Below are positions 37,603 through 48,185 of a stretch of 64,000 bases of DNA, in pieces. Position 1 is the first letter of the stretch. Every line of letters begins with the position of its first letter. The DNA is from Ophiodon elongatus. Taxonomy: Eukaryota > Chordata > Actinopteri > Perciformes > Hexagrammidae. Made by a program: the position numbers and the translations under genes. The notes beneath the pieces were generated by a model. That model made no database searches and had not been told where the DNA came from. It saw nothing but the letters and a program-made list of their open reading frames with translations. The DNA lies in contig JACSYO010001998.1 in the NCBI GenBank assembly GCA_016806645.1, positions 605,001 through 669,000 of the forward strand. The letters are read 5' to 3'.

Positions 37603-37606
<4 letters not shown>

Positions 37607-37657
<51 letters not shown>
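37607..37657. repeat. (CA)n microsatellite
   Basis: About 25 CA units. Confidence 0.97.
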
Positions 37658-37658
<1 letters not shown>

Positions 37659-38156
37659 TAACTAGCTAGTACACACACTATGTGGTTTACAGTACTTGAG
37701 ACCAACTTGAAAGTACGTAGTACTTTTCTTGTGTATTTCTGTTCTCTAAGACTTTACTTCTATCACAACACTTTCGAGAAGAAATTGCACAACAGGGGGA
37801 CTTTGTGCATTCATCTGATAACTGCAATACATTTACAAAATACTGCAGTAAGTACAGTTTTACATCCAAACTATGAACCAAAAAGGTTCAGAAATTTCCT
37901 GGTGAAAAGTATTTGCTCTCAGACATGCAGAACATTCTAGTTTTATTGTTCAATTTAAATGTGAGATATCCACTGCCCAATGCCCAGACATTCTGCATGT
38001 ACTCACATACTATTGGAAGTGCTTTAACCAACACTGAACACGTGTGGCCATGCAGAGCTTTCTCTGCACACAAAACATAAACTAATGCACGAAATCACAT
38101 GGGCCGGGACGTTCTGTAATTCTGCATTCTTAACCTCAACAGAACTCTCTCTCCCG

Positions 38157-38157
<1 letters not shown>

Positions 38158-38237
<80 letters not shown>

Positions 38238-38256
38238 CTCACACACACACACACAC
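38158..38256. repeat. (CA)n microsatellite, left arm of CA/GT pair
   Basis: About 38 CA units, a short AACTCT break, then 8 more. The 210-codon minus frame through this region is a repeat translation. Confidence 0.97.
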
Positions 38257-38369
38257 CACTGACTGCAGAAATTATTTAGGCCAGTTTTTCTATTAGAGGA
38301 GCAGCTGACTAATCCCTGTTTTAGAGGCAGAAGAGAATAATCTGCCTTTGTCTGTTTTTGTCTGTCTCT

Positions 38370-38372
<3 letters not shown>

Positions 38373-38433
<61 letters not shown>
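38373..38433. repeat. (GT)n microsatellite, right arm of CA/GT pair
   Basis: About 30 GT units, complementary to the CA array 117 bp upstream. Confidence 0.97.
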
Positions 38434-38438
<5 letters not shown>

Positions 38439-38904
38439 CCTGCACGCATTGCTCGTCTTTCTTTGCTGTTTGCCGTATATGTTGTGAAGCGGCAGAGCTG
38501 GATGTTTGTTCACTACGTGGGGAAATGCAATGAAAACAGCCCCATTGTCTTGGTCCAATTCACCCAACAAACACAAAGCAACACAAAGCAGCAGAACACA
38601 CAAACAGAGCCAGCGGTCGGAAAGGATCCTTCTGTCCTTAAATTTAACGAACCAATTACGAATTAATAAGAAACTTTTGGTTTCAGCCATGACCTGATTG
38701 GTCAACATGGTTTCTCTGTGTCGATGGCACCATTTAATACGATAAAAACAACAAAGAAGACTATCCATCAGCTTCCGTGCTGCGGCACCCGTGGCCTCAT
38801 GTTACCTCACATAAAACAAAACAAACAATGAGTTTCATGACTTACAGCTTTCAATTTTGGCACTAGGAGAGCACTAAATCAGACGGATTCAGAATCTACG
38901 GATG

Positions 38905-38932
38905 GCGGGTGGGGGGGAGGGGGGGGGGGGGG
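38905..38932 (+). repeat. G-rich run
   Basis: Nearly pure G for 28 bases with three interrupting bases; could form a G-quadruplex. Confidence 0.85.
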
Positions 38933-40131
38933 CTTACCTCCATGTAGATACCAACAACGTTTCATCAACCACGGCCAAAAGAACCGCTACTGCCGTTATT
39001 GTGAATGTTGCGGAAGTCCCAGATATGTCAAAGAATGTGTCTGGATTCATAACATCATCCGGAGGTGAAGTGGCTCGGGTATTCACTGTAACGGGCAAGT
39101 CACACATCGGCTGAATGAATCTGGTCTACGGCAACGTCATGAATGCAATATAAACAGATCTGCTGTCACTTTGATTTCAGAAGGAACGGTGGAACAACTA
39201 CATCGAGATGCCAATTTGTGGAAAGTCGGAATTTCGTGCCACATGCTTGTCTGTGAAACAGCAATCGACTTTTGAAAGGCTTTTTATTTGGATGGAGTCT
39301 GGTGGATCCACCAGGGCCTCGGCAGCAACGTTATTGTTTGTACCAGAGACAGTTTATGGTTCATTCTCATACACATTCATGTACACATAGACTTTCGTCA
39401 GGCAACTACTATTTTCCCCTCTATTCCCGATTCAGTAACGACAGGGGAGTCTCAACGCTGATGGGTCTTTTTGACACAGCGTCACTCGAATGTCTCGTTG
39501 GAGTTTTCGTCGCCGTCAACATTTAGAAATCGCGTGATTTGCGTCGCCTCGGCTCGGATAAGCATTTCATTGACTTTGTGCAGTAAACGCACCACGAAAC
39601 ATGTGCTTCTTGTTCGGTATGAACACACCTTAAAGGGGTGTTTTTCAGCTCTTCTACTGTATTTTGATTTTGAGCCACTGTCTGGTAATTTCCCCCCAAA
39701 AATGGATTTGACCTTGAAAACCCAAGGAGGACGAGAGCAGAGAGAACTTCGCCTGGCTGAGTTCGAAGTGTGCGTCTTTGTTCCTCGCGCCGATCCTCAT
39801 CACCCATCCCTCTGCCAAGGCGCCTCCTCTCACTGATTAAAACATCCAACAACGGAAGGCAAACAGCTTGAGTGTTGCAGCCCACACGGGGTCTTAGTCA
39901 CGGCAGCCTGATCTGCAAGTTGAGTGGCTCAGTGTCCTCCTGTTGAAAACCGACTGTCATGGAAGTACAACTTCATTTAAACCTTAAAGGGAAATTCCAC
40001 GTGACCGAAGCATATATGCTGTGTTTAGCCCCATGCTCGCTTCAAAAACCAATAGTCACACTTATACAAACCTGCAGCATATTGTTAGGTTGTAATAAAA
40101 TAAAATGATTAACATGTATACTCTCAGCCAG

Positions 40132-40132
<1 letters not shown>
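38933..40132. other. No gene recognised
   Basis: Several 60-121-codon plus frames (39208-39390, 39272-39526, 39471-39836) overlap in different phases without any recognisable domain. A stretch near 39530-39630 (CGTGATTTGCGTCGCCTCGG...CGGTATGAACACACC) has the look of an old DNA-transposon fragment. Confidence 0.4.

Positions 40133-40199
<67 letters not shown>
40133..40199. repeat. (CA)n microsatellite
   Basis: About 33 CA units, followed by a short GA run. Confidence 0.97.
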
Positions 40200-40202
<3 letters not shown>

Positions 40203-40435
40203 AGAGAGCGGTCAATAGAAGTTGTCAATCGCAGCGTGGCAGCTCAGCGCTGCTGACAGAGACTTCTTTATTCCCCATCGATCACCGGGCTGAATTAAAG
40301 ACATTGATTAGTCTCCGCAGCTGTGAGCTTCACTCGACACCGACTTTTAGCAGAATCCAGTGTGAGACACGGCAGAGGTCGGCCAGTGACCTACGTGTGA
40401 CGCCAAAGAGCCATGTCAGCACGGAGTCCTGACCG

Positions 40436-40448
40436 TGACCTCTGACCT
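40436..40448 (-). promoter_or_regulatory. DR1-type nuclear-receptor motif
   Basis: TGACCTCTGACCT on the plus strand, the same 13-mer as at 1777-1789: AGGTCA-G-AGGTCA on the minus strand. The flanks differ, so it is not simply part of a shared repeat. Confidence 0.35.
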
Positions 40449-42164
40449 CACAGCAGAGCCGCGCGGTGGAAACGATTTGGATTGATTTAGTGACACGAAT
40501 GTAACAACTTGTGACTCGACTGGATCCCACACACTGGGTCTTTCTGCCATGAATCTTTGTTGGGGTCATTAATTATTAAGAGGTAAAAATTCAAATACAA
40601 CTAATTGTGCATGAAACTACTTTTAAAAAAAGGGCAAAAATCCAAGATATTTAAGAAATGACAACATTAAAGATAAGATCTTAATGCTGTTTCATAATCG
40701 TCAACTTATAGAACGTTTTGATATTATTCTGTTTATGAAAATATGATGTATTTAGCTTTCAGAATAAGTAAAGTAAATACAGAATGATTTCTTCTTCAAT
40801 ATCATGCTCGGTGTCGTTGGGAACAAATTGCGAGCTTCACAATGCACCTGAAGGCACCACGCTGTCGACGGGGAAATGAAGCAGTCAGACTTCTCTTTTT
40901 AACCGCCACTCTGACATAAATCTATGTTCTTGTCAAAGTATTTCACCAAGGACTGTATTGTTTACAGTTTTTCCGTTTCTATAGTAGTACCAGAGCTGAG
41001 GTACTGCTATACAAACAAGTTATTCAGGTCAATGTGCAACAATCTAAGCATACATACATACGTTCATGGGTTAATAAACGTGGAGCAAACTCTGACTAAG
41101 AGCTTTTCATGTGACCTCTGCTGATTACGACTGTTGGGACCAGAGACGGACGTTAGTCTTGAGCCACGAGGACACTTTGACACAGCGAGCGTACGCGCAG
41201 CGACCGACAGTCACAGCGGTTTATTTGAACCGCGGACGTCGTTGTTCCAGACAAATCAGTCTTACTTTAGCAGCGGTAGTTTTTAAAGGCTTTCGGAAGA
41301 GTTGTGATATCCCTCTGACATCCGATTAGAGAGTGCTTCTTAAAAGTCTCATCCTGGAGGGCAGTTGGACTTTGTTTTGTTTTTTTGTCATTTAATTTGG
41401 CGGACTTGTGAATCTTTCAAAAATAATGCATGTCACTGTCTTTGTCCCCTACGGGGGTTCAATCGCTGAGCTACTTTTTTCCCCCTCTTTTATCCATCTG
41501 TCCCCCGGGTTGATAGAGTTATCCAGGCAGAAGATTCCGTGGCTCCAAAATGTGTTTTTTGACAAAGCAAAGTGTTCAAGACCCTTAATTGCATTAGTGG
41601 TGTTGATTCTGCGAACATATACCGCAATGGAGTGCGCCCCCGCCCCCCAGTTGAGCTGTGTTATGTGCACTTCACGGGGTCCTGAATCACACACTTCCCG
41701 TCCCGTTCGTACACACAGCATCTCGTGTTATTATTAACTGTTGGGCTTCATGATTCAGTTGATGATAATCCTGAACAGGGTCATAGATGCACATATGACC
41801 TTTGTTTCTAGATCAGTGGTCAGCTCTGCGCCGGGGGTATACAGTGTACATGAGGATGAGTCTGGAGGACTGGTGCTCCTGCACAGGTGTCTCATTGTTT
41901 GAGGCGAGCCGTCTTTCTGGGGATCAGAGGAGAGAGGCACAGCATGACAGAATATTTTTCTCCCTCGTCTTATAGAAAGCCGTCCTAATGTTTTGGATGC
42001 ACTGAGATTCTCCTGTTTGATGATTCATGCGGTTAGTTTGCAGACACTGGCCTTCAACCCCACTGACGGACAAAAAACGCCAATATCAGCGAAACGTATC
42101 CTCACACAACGGTTCTTATGATCTCACGAGAGGTTGATTTGTTACTTTTTGGGCAATTTCCTAC
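40449..42164. other. No gene recognised
   Basis: AT-rich to 41.1 kb, then mixed. The 109-codon plus frame at 41408-41737 and its minus shadow show no family motif. Confidence 0.4.
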
Positions 42165-42880
42165 GAATGTCCAGCAACACAAGCGATCAGTCCGCCTTCA
42201 TGAACCCCCCTTGCAGTGTCCAGACAACAGAACTACTTGGTTCGGTCCAGGACAAGATTGTGGTTTGGTTTAAAATAACTGATGAAGTGGCGTTACTTAG
42301 GGGGCCAGCGTGTAGCATTTTGGTTGATTTATTAGCAGAAATGGAATCAAATTCTATCAAAACTATAAGTCTATCATCATTCATTATCATAATCAATTTA
42401 TTCATGTATAATCACTTGAAACTGAGAGTTGTTGCGTATTTTTGTTAGCTTAGAATGAGCCCTTTTGTGTTTTTAACGTTACCCGAAGAGCTAGTTCTTC
42501 GTCACACTTGCGAAACTGTAGTAACTTTGCACCGTAGAGTGCAAAACAATGGCAGCTGCTCCTCAGGTAATGCTATTACGGTACAGATTGGCCTCTGAGC
42601 GAAACGAACGGTGTTACCACGGTTTGCACTCGGCAGCTCACGTCTTGGAGAGGGAGGAAAGGGAGGAGGGGGAGTCAGTTGGTTGCAGTCTGAAACCCAC
42701 ACTCCGTAGATGCTACTAAGTCCTACATACAGTCCCTTAAGTACGAAAGTTACGCGACAAGTAGGGCGTCGGCGTTACCGTAGTTTCACACGGGACAAGA
42801 AGAGCGGCCTCCTAGATGAAAGTCATCCAACCCCGACCACCTCACTAAGAGGACCTTGCTGTCACCTGTCCTCGCTCACG
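42165..42880 (+). mobile_element. Dispersed repeat, family B, interrupted copy
   Basis: ACAACAGAACTACTTGG and GACAAGATTGTGGTTTGG near 42222-42270 match the left part of the 24086 copy. AGCGGCCTCCTAGATGAAAG near 42803 matches its right part. Roughly 420 bp of other sequence separates them. Confidence 0.5.
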
Positions 42881-42939
42881 ATCACGTGGGTTACCTAGAA
42901 ATTGATTATGTGGGGCATATATGAATTATATGGCATGCA

Positions 42940-43085
42940 TTTTGGTCTGTATAAATAGTGAGTGAGAGGAACACCCTGATTTTGGACCAGGATTACGCTC
43001 GCTGCCAACATCTTTTACCTCATCATTTTGAAAACGATGCTGAAACGCCCGTGTGGACGGAGATCGTTTTAGTGTGGATGTAGCC
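42940..43085 (+). mobile_element. Transposon-like fragment
   Basis: CATTTTGAAAACGATGCTGA, CCGTGTGGACGGAGATCG and TTTTAGTGTGGATGTAGCC have the look of a DNA-transposon terminal region common in fish. Family unassigned. Confidence 0.35.
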
Positions 43086-43556
43086 TAAATAAGAACAAAC
43101 GTTAACAGGTGTGTTATGGGTGTGCTTCATGAAAATTGGTGGTATGTGAGTATTTTCCCATGTGGATGAAACTTAAATATCTTATCTCATAACTAAATGC
43201 TGCTTCCCTGCATTTCGTTTTGGATTCGACAGGGGGGAGGAGGGGCTTTCAGCTCGCCACCAGCTAATGCGAGAAGGCCGAGACTCAAACACTTGGCCGT
43301 CTCCGCGCGCTTCCGCTTGCATTTACTCCACACACAGACACAGCACTCACCCACACACTCCCAAACAGACAGAGAGAGCCTTTGATGTGAATGTGACCCA
43401 GTAAAATGAAATGAAAGAGGCCTTCAGAGGGAAGTGCAGAGACGAGCAGCGTATCCTCCACCGTCACCGCTCTGTCGATTCGCCACACTCCACCGCCACA
43501 GCGTCTCCTTTCTCTCTCTCTCTCATTGCTTACCTTTTCCTCCCCATGTCCACCCG

Positions 43557-43558
<2 letters not shown>

Positions 43559-43605
<47 letters not shown>
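43559..43605. repeat. (CT)n microsatellite
   Basis: About 23 CT units. Confidence 0.96.
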
Positions 43606-43608
<3 letters not shown>

Positions 43609-43904
43609 CTCTCCTGTCTTCCATAAAAAAAAGAAAAGATCCTGGTCATGCTGCGATAAGATGCACCGTTGGTTTCTGTTGGTGGCAGTGTGAGGAAAAA
43701 AATGCCCCCTTAGCCAGGCAGAAGGCAGCGGCGACCCAAGCTCAACAAATATGTATTATTCCTCTTTTTCAAATAAATGTGTTTATTGACGCATCGTTTT
43801 TTTTTTGGCATTTGCACCACAAATGAAGGCATTAACCAATCATGTTGCGTGGAACGGGTTGAGTTGCGCCTATATTCATGAAACAACAACAAAGGGGCTC
43901 CACA

Positions 43905-44010
43905 GTCCCAACCAAGACTCCTTTCAACCTTGATAAAGGCAGAATATAACAAACCAGATCCACTGCTTCTGTTCTTACCTTTCACAATAAAAGCCCTGGA
44001 CCTATAATAT
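43905..44010 (-). mobile_element. Dispersed repeat, family C, reverse copy
   Basis: The complement contains CAGGGCTTTTATTGTGAAAG, CAGTGGATCTGGTTTG and TATCAAGGTTGAAAGGAG, matching 55620-55705 in order. Confidence 0.7.
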
Positions 44011-45649
44011 TTGCATACTTTCTGCCATTTATTTAACTTGCCGGCGATGTGTAATGGCCTTAAGACATAGAAGCCTACCACACAGAACATTTCAATCATC
44101 AAGTTATTTTTGTTCTGTCCTTAAGTTGATTCACATCATATGAGTTCATGTCCCCACCCCTCCCATTCAAACCTTTCCCTGTTTTTTGTTTTGTTTTATT
44201 CCCTTTTTATCAATTTGTATATCCTCAATCTAGATTTTCCACACAATTCTGAATAATTATCCAAATGGTGGATGGTGTCATCGGGTTGAGGCCGCGACCC
44301 CTTACCTACTTGTTTCCTTTCACTAACTCATGATGGGAGACTTAAGGAGCAGAACCCTTGACCAATCCCAAGCAGCACAGTAGCAGTAGTATTCTGTGTA
44401 CCTGGGAGTACGCTGGGCAGGTGGACCCTGATTATTTCAGCAGGGTGGTACCTCAAACCACAGCGGTGGTATCGTCCACACCCTGAGGAAGACACCGTGG
44501 GACAAACTGTGTATCTCAAGTGAGCTGGTGAACAAGTGTCCACTTGACTCACAGCTCAGCAGCTCTGGAGGATGGGATTTGTAGTAGGTGGTGATAGATG
44601 TGTGACAGTACTTTCCCTCACTGAGAAGCCCGATTGAATGATTCACCGCCCGCTGGACTGTTAGTGGTGTTCCCTTGCTGTTTTTCTTTTTTTCTTTCTT
44701 TAATTTGTCATCTTAACCTGTCCATCACTGTTCAGGGTTTTCTGGCTTCCTACAAAACTCAGTGGGATCTTTCCGGATGTTTATGCGACACTGAAAATGG
44801 CTGCATGTGATACTAAAGTGTTTGGGAGATCTTCTGTCAGCGTTCCCTGAGTGCAGAGTAGATTTAGCGTCGATGGCCGCTCATGAATGGCACCTCAAAA
44901 CATTTTTGACACAAATCTAAATTTTCATTATTAAACATACTTATATTCAATATAAGTATGTTTTCTTTTCCTGCTTCTGACTTTTCTTCTTGCCTATAAA
45001 TATGTCACATCGGGCCCCTTGAAAGAACCCCTCATAAACTAAGAGAGATTTGTTCTTAAGTAGCTTGTAGGATTTAGATTTAGGAGAACTTCACTGCAAT
45101 CACCAATTTCCTCGTGTTTTGAATTAATTTCTGAGTAAGAACACAATTTACGAGTAGACCAGACCTGTCTTAGGAGTCAAGTGTGATTAGACTGCCATTA
45201 GGTTTTTCATTCATTATATATCTTCTACTAATTTTCAGTTGGGAAAACCCAATATAAATCACACTTCATAATTATGTTGACATCATCCTGTGCATGTTTC
45301 TTTCATATTGAACCATTTCTCAGCACTTCTTATTGTTCCCCGTCCCTTGACTTTAGCAGGTCCTTTAATTCTGCTGCTAATGATCATAAAAAATGTATAA
45401 TTTTCCTTTATGGATCTATGAAAGCAGGACTTCAATTCAGGACATGTGAGGCAAGACGCGGATGGCATGATTTTTGCATATAATATGCTAATTTACAATT
45501 ATCCTGAACGCACTCTCATTCATCATGTTCACGCTGGTCATTAACACGGTTATCCGACGTTAGGAGCGCGAGCTAAAACCAGCCACGAGCGCACCGTACA
45601 AAAAGCGTTTTTTTGCTCCTGCCACATTTTTCTCTCTGTGACCTTGAGT
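44011..45649. other. No gene recognised
   Basis: A near-perfect inverted pair, ACATACTTATATTCA / TATAAGTATGT at 44936-44960, is a short palindrome; nothing else identified. Confidence 0.4.
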
Positions 45650-45840
45650 TTCCCACCTCTATGGAAACGGCACAGCCACGGCTAGAAGTAGTCCACAAGT
45701 GTTACCAACGTCGGAAAGAAAAATGGAGGCTCTACGTGCTATAAATATTGAGCTATTTCACAACCTCTCCTCTCGGCTCTGTGTTCAGCAGCCTGCAGTT
45801 CAGTCGAAGTTTCACGGAAATGTTGTCGAGTGACTCTTGG
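45650..45840 (+). mobile_element. Dispersed repeat, family D, copy 1
   Basis: CTCTATGGAAACGG, GTCCACAAGTGTTACCAACG, GGCTCTACGTGCTATA, ACAACCTCTCCTCTCGGCTC and GTCGAAGTTTCACGGAA are matched in order by 63670-64000 and in part by 53950-54065. Class unknown. Confidence 0.65.
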
Positions 45841-46084
45841 TCTGAGCCGAGTCAATCATGGCTTCCTAGTTGCGCAGAATTTAATGTTCTTTACTGGATC
45901 TGGTTACTTCAAACTGTTTATTTTTAATGAGAGAATGAAATGTTTTTTGGTGTCTCTTTCTGGTGGAAGCGTTTGTCACAGGCGATGTGTTCAAGGACGT
46001 CGGAAAGCTGATAATATGACAATAATGCCCATCTTCAGACTATGACAAACAGTGTAGTTTTGGCTATTGTTAAAAAAACAACAT

Positions 46085-46250
46085 GCTTTTCCATTCCGCC
46101 GGTGGGTTTTGTGGTTCAGAGGGTTAAGATAAGAATGCCACAATGTTGTTGCATGGGGTCCAATGTCTCCACGTCTATTTATTATTTTACACCACATTTT
46201 ACCCCCCTCGAGACGATCCCCTGACATTCTGTCCCCCCCCCAAGGTCTCA
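46085..46250 (+). mobile_element. Possible tRNA-derived SINE fragment
   Basis: TTTGTGGTTCAGAGGGTTAAGA resembles an A-box region. The following ATGTTGTTGCATGGGGTCC and CCCCCTCGAGACGATCCCC...CTGTC resemble the body and C-rich tail of a second fish SINE type. No clear B box. Confidence 0.35.
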
Positions 46251-46409
46251 ACTGTTCCTGCCATAACCGTCAAACCCCCCCCCCACCTACTTTCTATCCC
46301 CTCTCTGCTCTCCGTCACCTCCTGTCAGCTGAGGGAAGGAACGCCGGGAGGCACCCGCAGAGCCAAGGCCCCGGCAAGTAAAAAGAAGCACTTAACACTG
46401 AGCAAAGGG

Positions 46410-46672
46410 TTTTAGAAGGAGGATGGGAGGATGGGAGGTGTCAGAGGAGGAGGAGAGGAGGGAATGTTGAAGGAGGTCACCAAGGGAAGGAGAAAGCAGA
46501 CAAAAGGCAATGAGAACGAGCAAGGGATGGAAAGTGAGGAACACCAACAAATGGTGATGAAGAATGAAAACTTGAGAAGGACAGGAGGAGAGAAGGAGAG
46601 GAGGAGACGAGGAGACGAAGTGACGAGGAGAAGAAGTAAAAGAGACAGGACGGACAGAGAGAGAGAGAGTTT
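46410..46672. repeat. Purine-rich tract
   Basis: Plus strand about 90 percent purine (GGAGGATGGGAGG, GGAGGAGGAGAGG, GAGACGAGGAGACG). The 135-codon minus frame is low complexity. Confidence 0.75.
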
Positions 46673-46681
46673 GTGAGAACT

Positions 46682-47084
46682 CTAACTCTGGGCGATACAG
46701 CCAAAAACGTCTATCCTGATCAAAAGTCATTTCATATTGCGATAGAAGATTTCTGGTCAGTTGATAAAAACATACTTCTACGGTCCATGAAGTAACCACT
46801 TGGTAAAAACATATTGTGGCTTACTCCTGTGTGAATCAGGCTGTGACACGTGTTGCAGAAAAAAGGCACGATGATAAGTAACTTTTGCGTCAGCTCTCTT
46901 AAGATGTTGACGAGATGTTGTGTGTGATTTAAAGACTCGAAAAAAATGAAAAGTACTGAGTCATTTCTCATGTTTGAAGAACTTAAGTGCAAAATATTCA
47001 AAGAAATGTGCGTACTTGTTGTTATCAGTGATGTATCGATACGTCATTTCATTAAGATTCCATTATTGAATCATCGCCCGAGCC
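46682..47084. mobile_element. hAT-like non-autonomous transposon, about 0.4 kb
   Basis: The left end is CTCTGGGCGATACAGCC and the right end ATCGCCCGAGCCTAA, so the GGGCGAT cores are inverted. Next to the left end are AAAAACGTCTATC and CATTTCATATTGCGATAG, and near the right end GATGTATCGATACGTC. This is the pattern of the very common GGGCGATAT repeat of fish. No transposase. Confidence 0.65.
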
Positions 47085-47639
47085 TAATTCTGTCTTCAAA
47101 TAACACCGGCAGAAGTTCATTTTATGTATATATTTGGCATTTAAGTAGTATAAATTGTCAAAGAGCCAGTTAATTGACAATTTAAATGTTAAGGAAGGAC
47201 ATTTTTGACATTTAAATGTCGTGTTAGTCACAACATGAAAGTAACTTTCACAAGCGTTTATGAAAAGTAGGTGCTTGAAGGCATCGCAAGATAAACGAAG
47301 AGGAGGGTAGAAAAAAAATGAAAAGAATACAAATGGAAAAGCGAGAGGGGAGGCGAGGGGACAAATGGCCATTGATTTGGCTCAGTGGCTGACGATAGAG
47401 GGGGGGGGCTCCCTGGGTAGCATCTGCTTTCTGCAAGACTGCTCATATTACCCAGAGGGCCGCTGAGCGGGAGGAGGCTCTTCTGTACTGAAGCCTCTGC
47501 CCTCTCCACTCTTCTCTGGGAAAAGAAAAAAAAAACGCAAATGTATTCAATCTGTAAACACCCTTTACATTACCACCCTTTACCCCCCCCCCCCTCCTTC
47601 TCTGTGGGAGATATTTAGCTCGATTTCAGTCGAGCGAAA

Positions 47640-48185
47640 GTGCATTTGAATCTCGGCAATTCCTTCCCTCCTCTCTCCTTCACTTCTCCTCTGTCCTCTC
47701 TCACATGTTTTATATAGTAGGCCGCGGACCAAATAGGGTTTCACCTTCCTTCTGTCTCCACCTCTCCTTCATTTGTCCTCATGCCTCCTGTCCTCTATAG
47801 TTCTTCATTTCTTCCGTCTTCTCCTCTGTCCACTTTTCCTTGCCCTTTGTTGTGTCATCTCCTTTTTCTTCCTTGTCTCGTTTGATCTCCTCTCCTCTTC
47901 TCCTCCGTCTTATCATCTCTCTCCTCTCTTCTCCTCTCTCCCGTCCTCTTTCCTTTTGCCTCCTCTCTTCGCCTTGTGTTCTTCTTTGTCCTCCTCTCCT
48001 TGTCACTTCTCCTCTGTCCCCTCTCTCTTCTCGTCCTCTCCTCTCAAACTTCTCTCTTGTCTCTTACAGTTTTCCATGCCTGTCCATCCTTCCCTCGCTT
48101 CCTGTACACTTGAATCTCGTCTCCTTCTCCTCTCCACCACTCCTCTCCTCCACCTCCTCTCTTCTCATCACTTCGTTTTTCTCAA
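47640..48185. repeat. Pyrimidine-rich tract, about 545 bp
   Basis: Plus strand dominated by TCCTCTCC/CTTCTC. Frames 47773-48363 (196 codons) and 47840-48265 (141 codons) are Ser/Leu/Pro/Phe-rich in two phases, as expected of the composition, and are not annotated as genes. Confidence 0.8.

Noticed and set aside
38136..38768. 210-codon minus-strand open frame
   Set aside because: Spans two CA/GT arrays; its His-Thr and Cys-Val runs are repeat translations.
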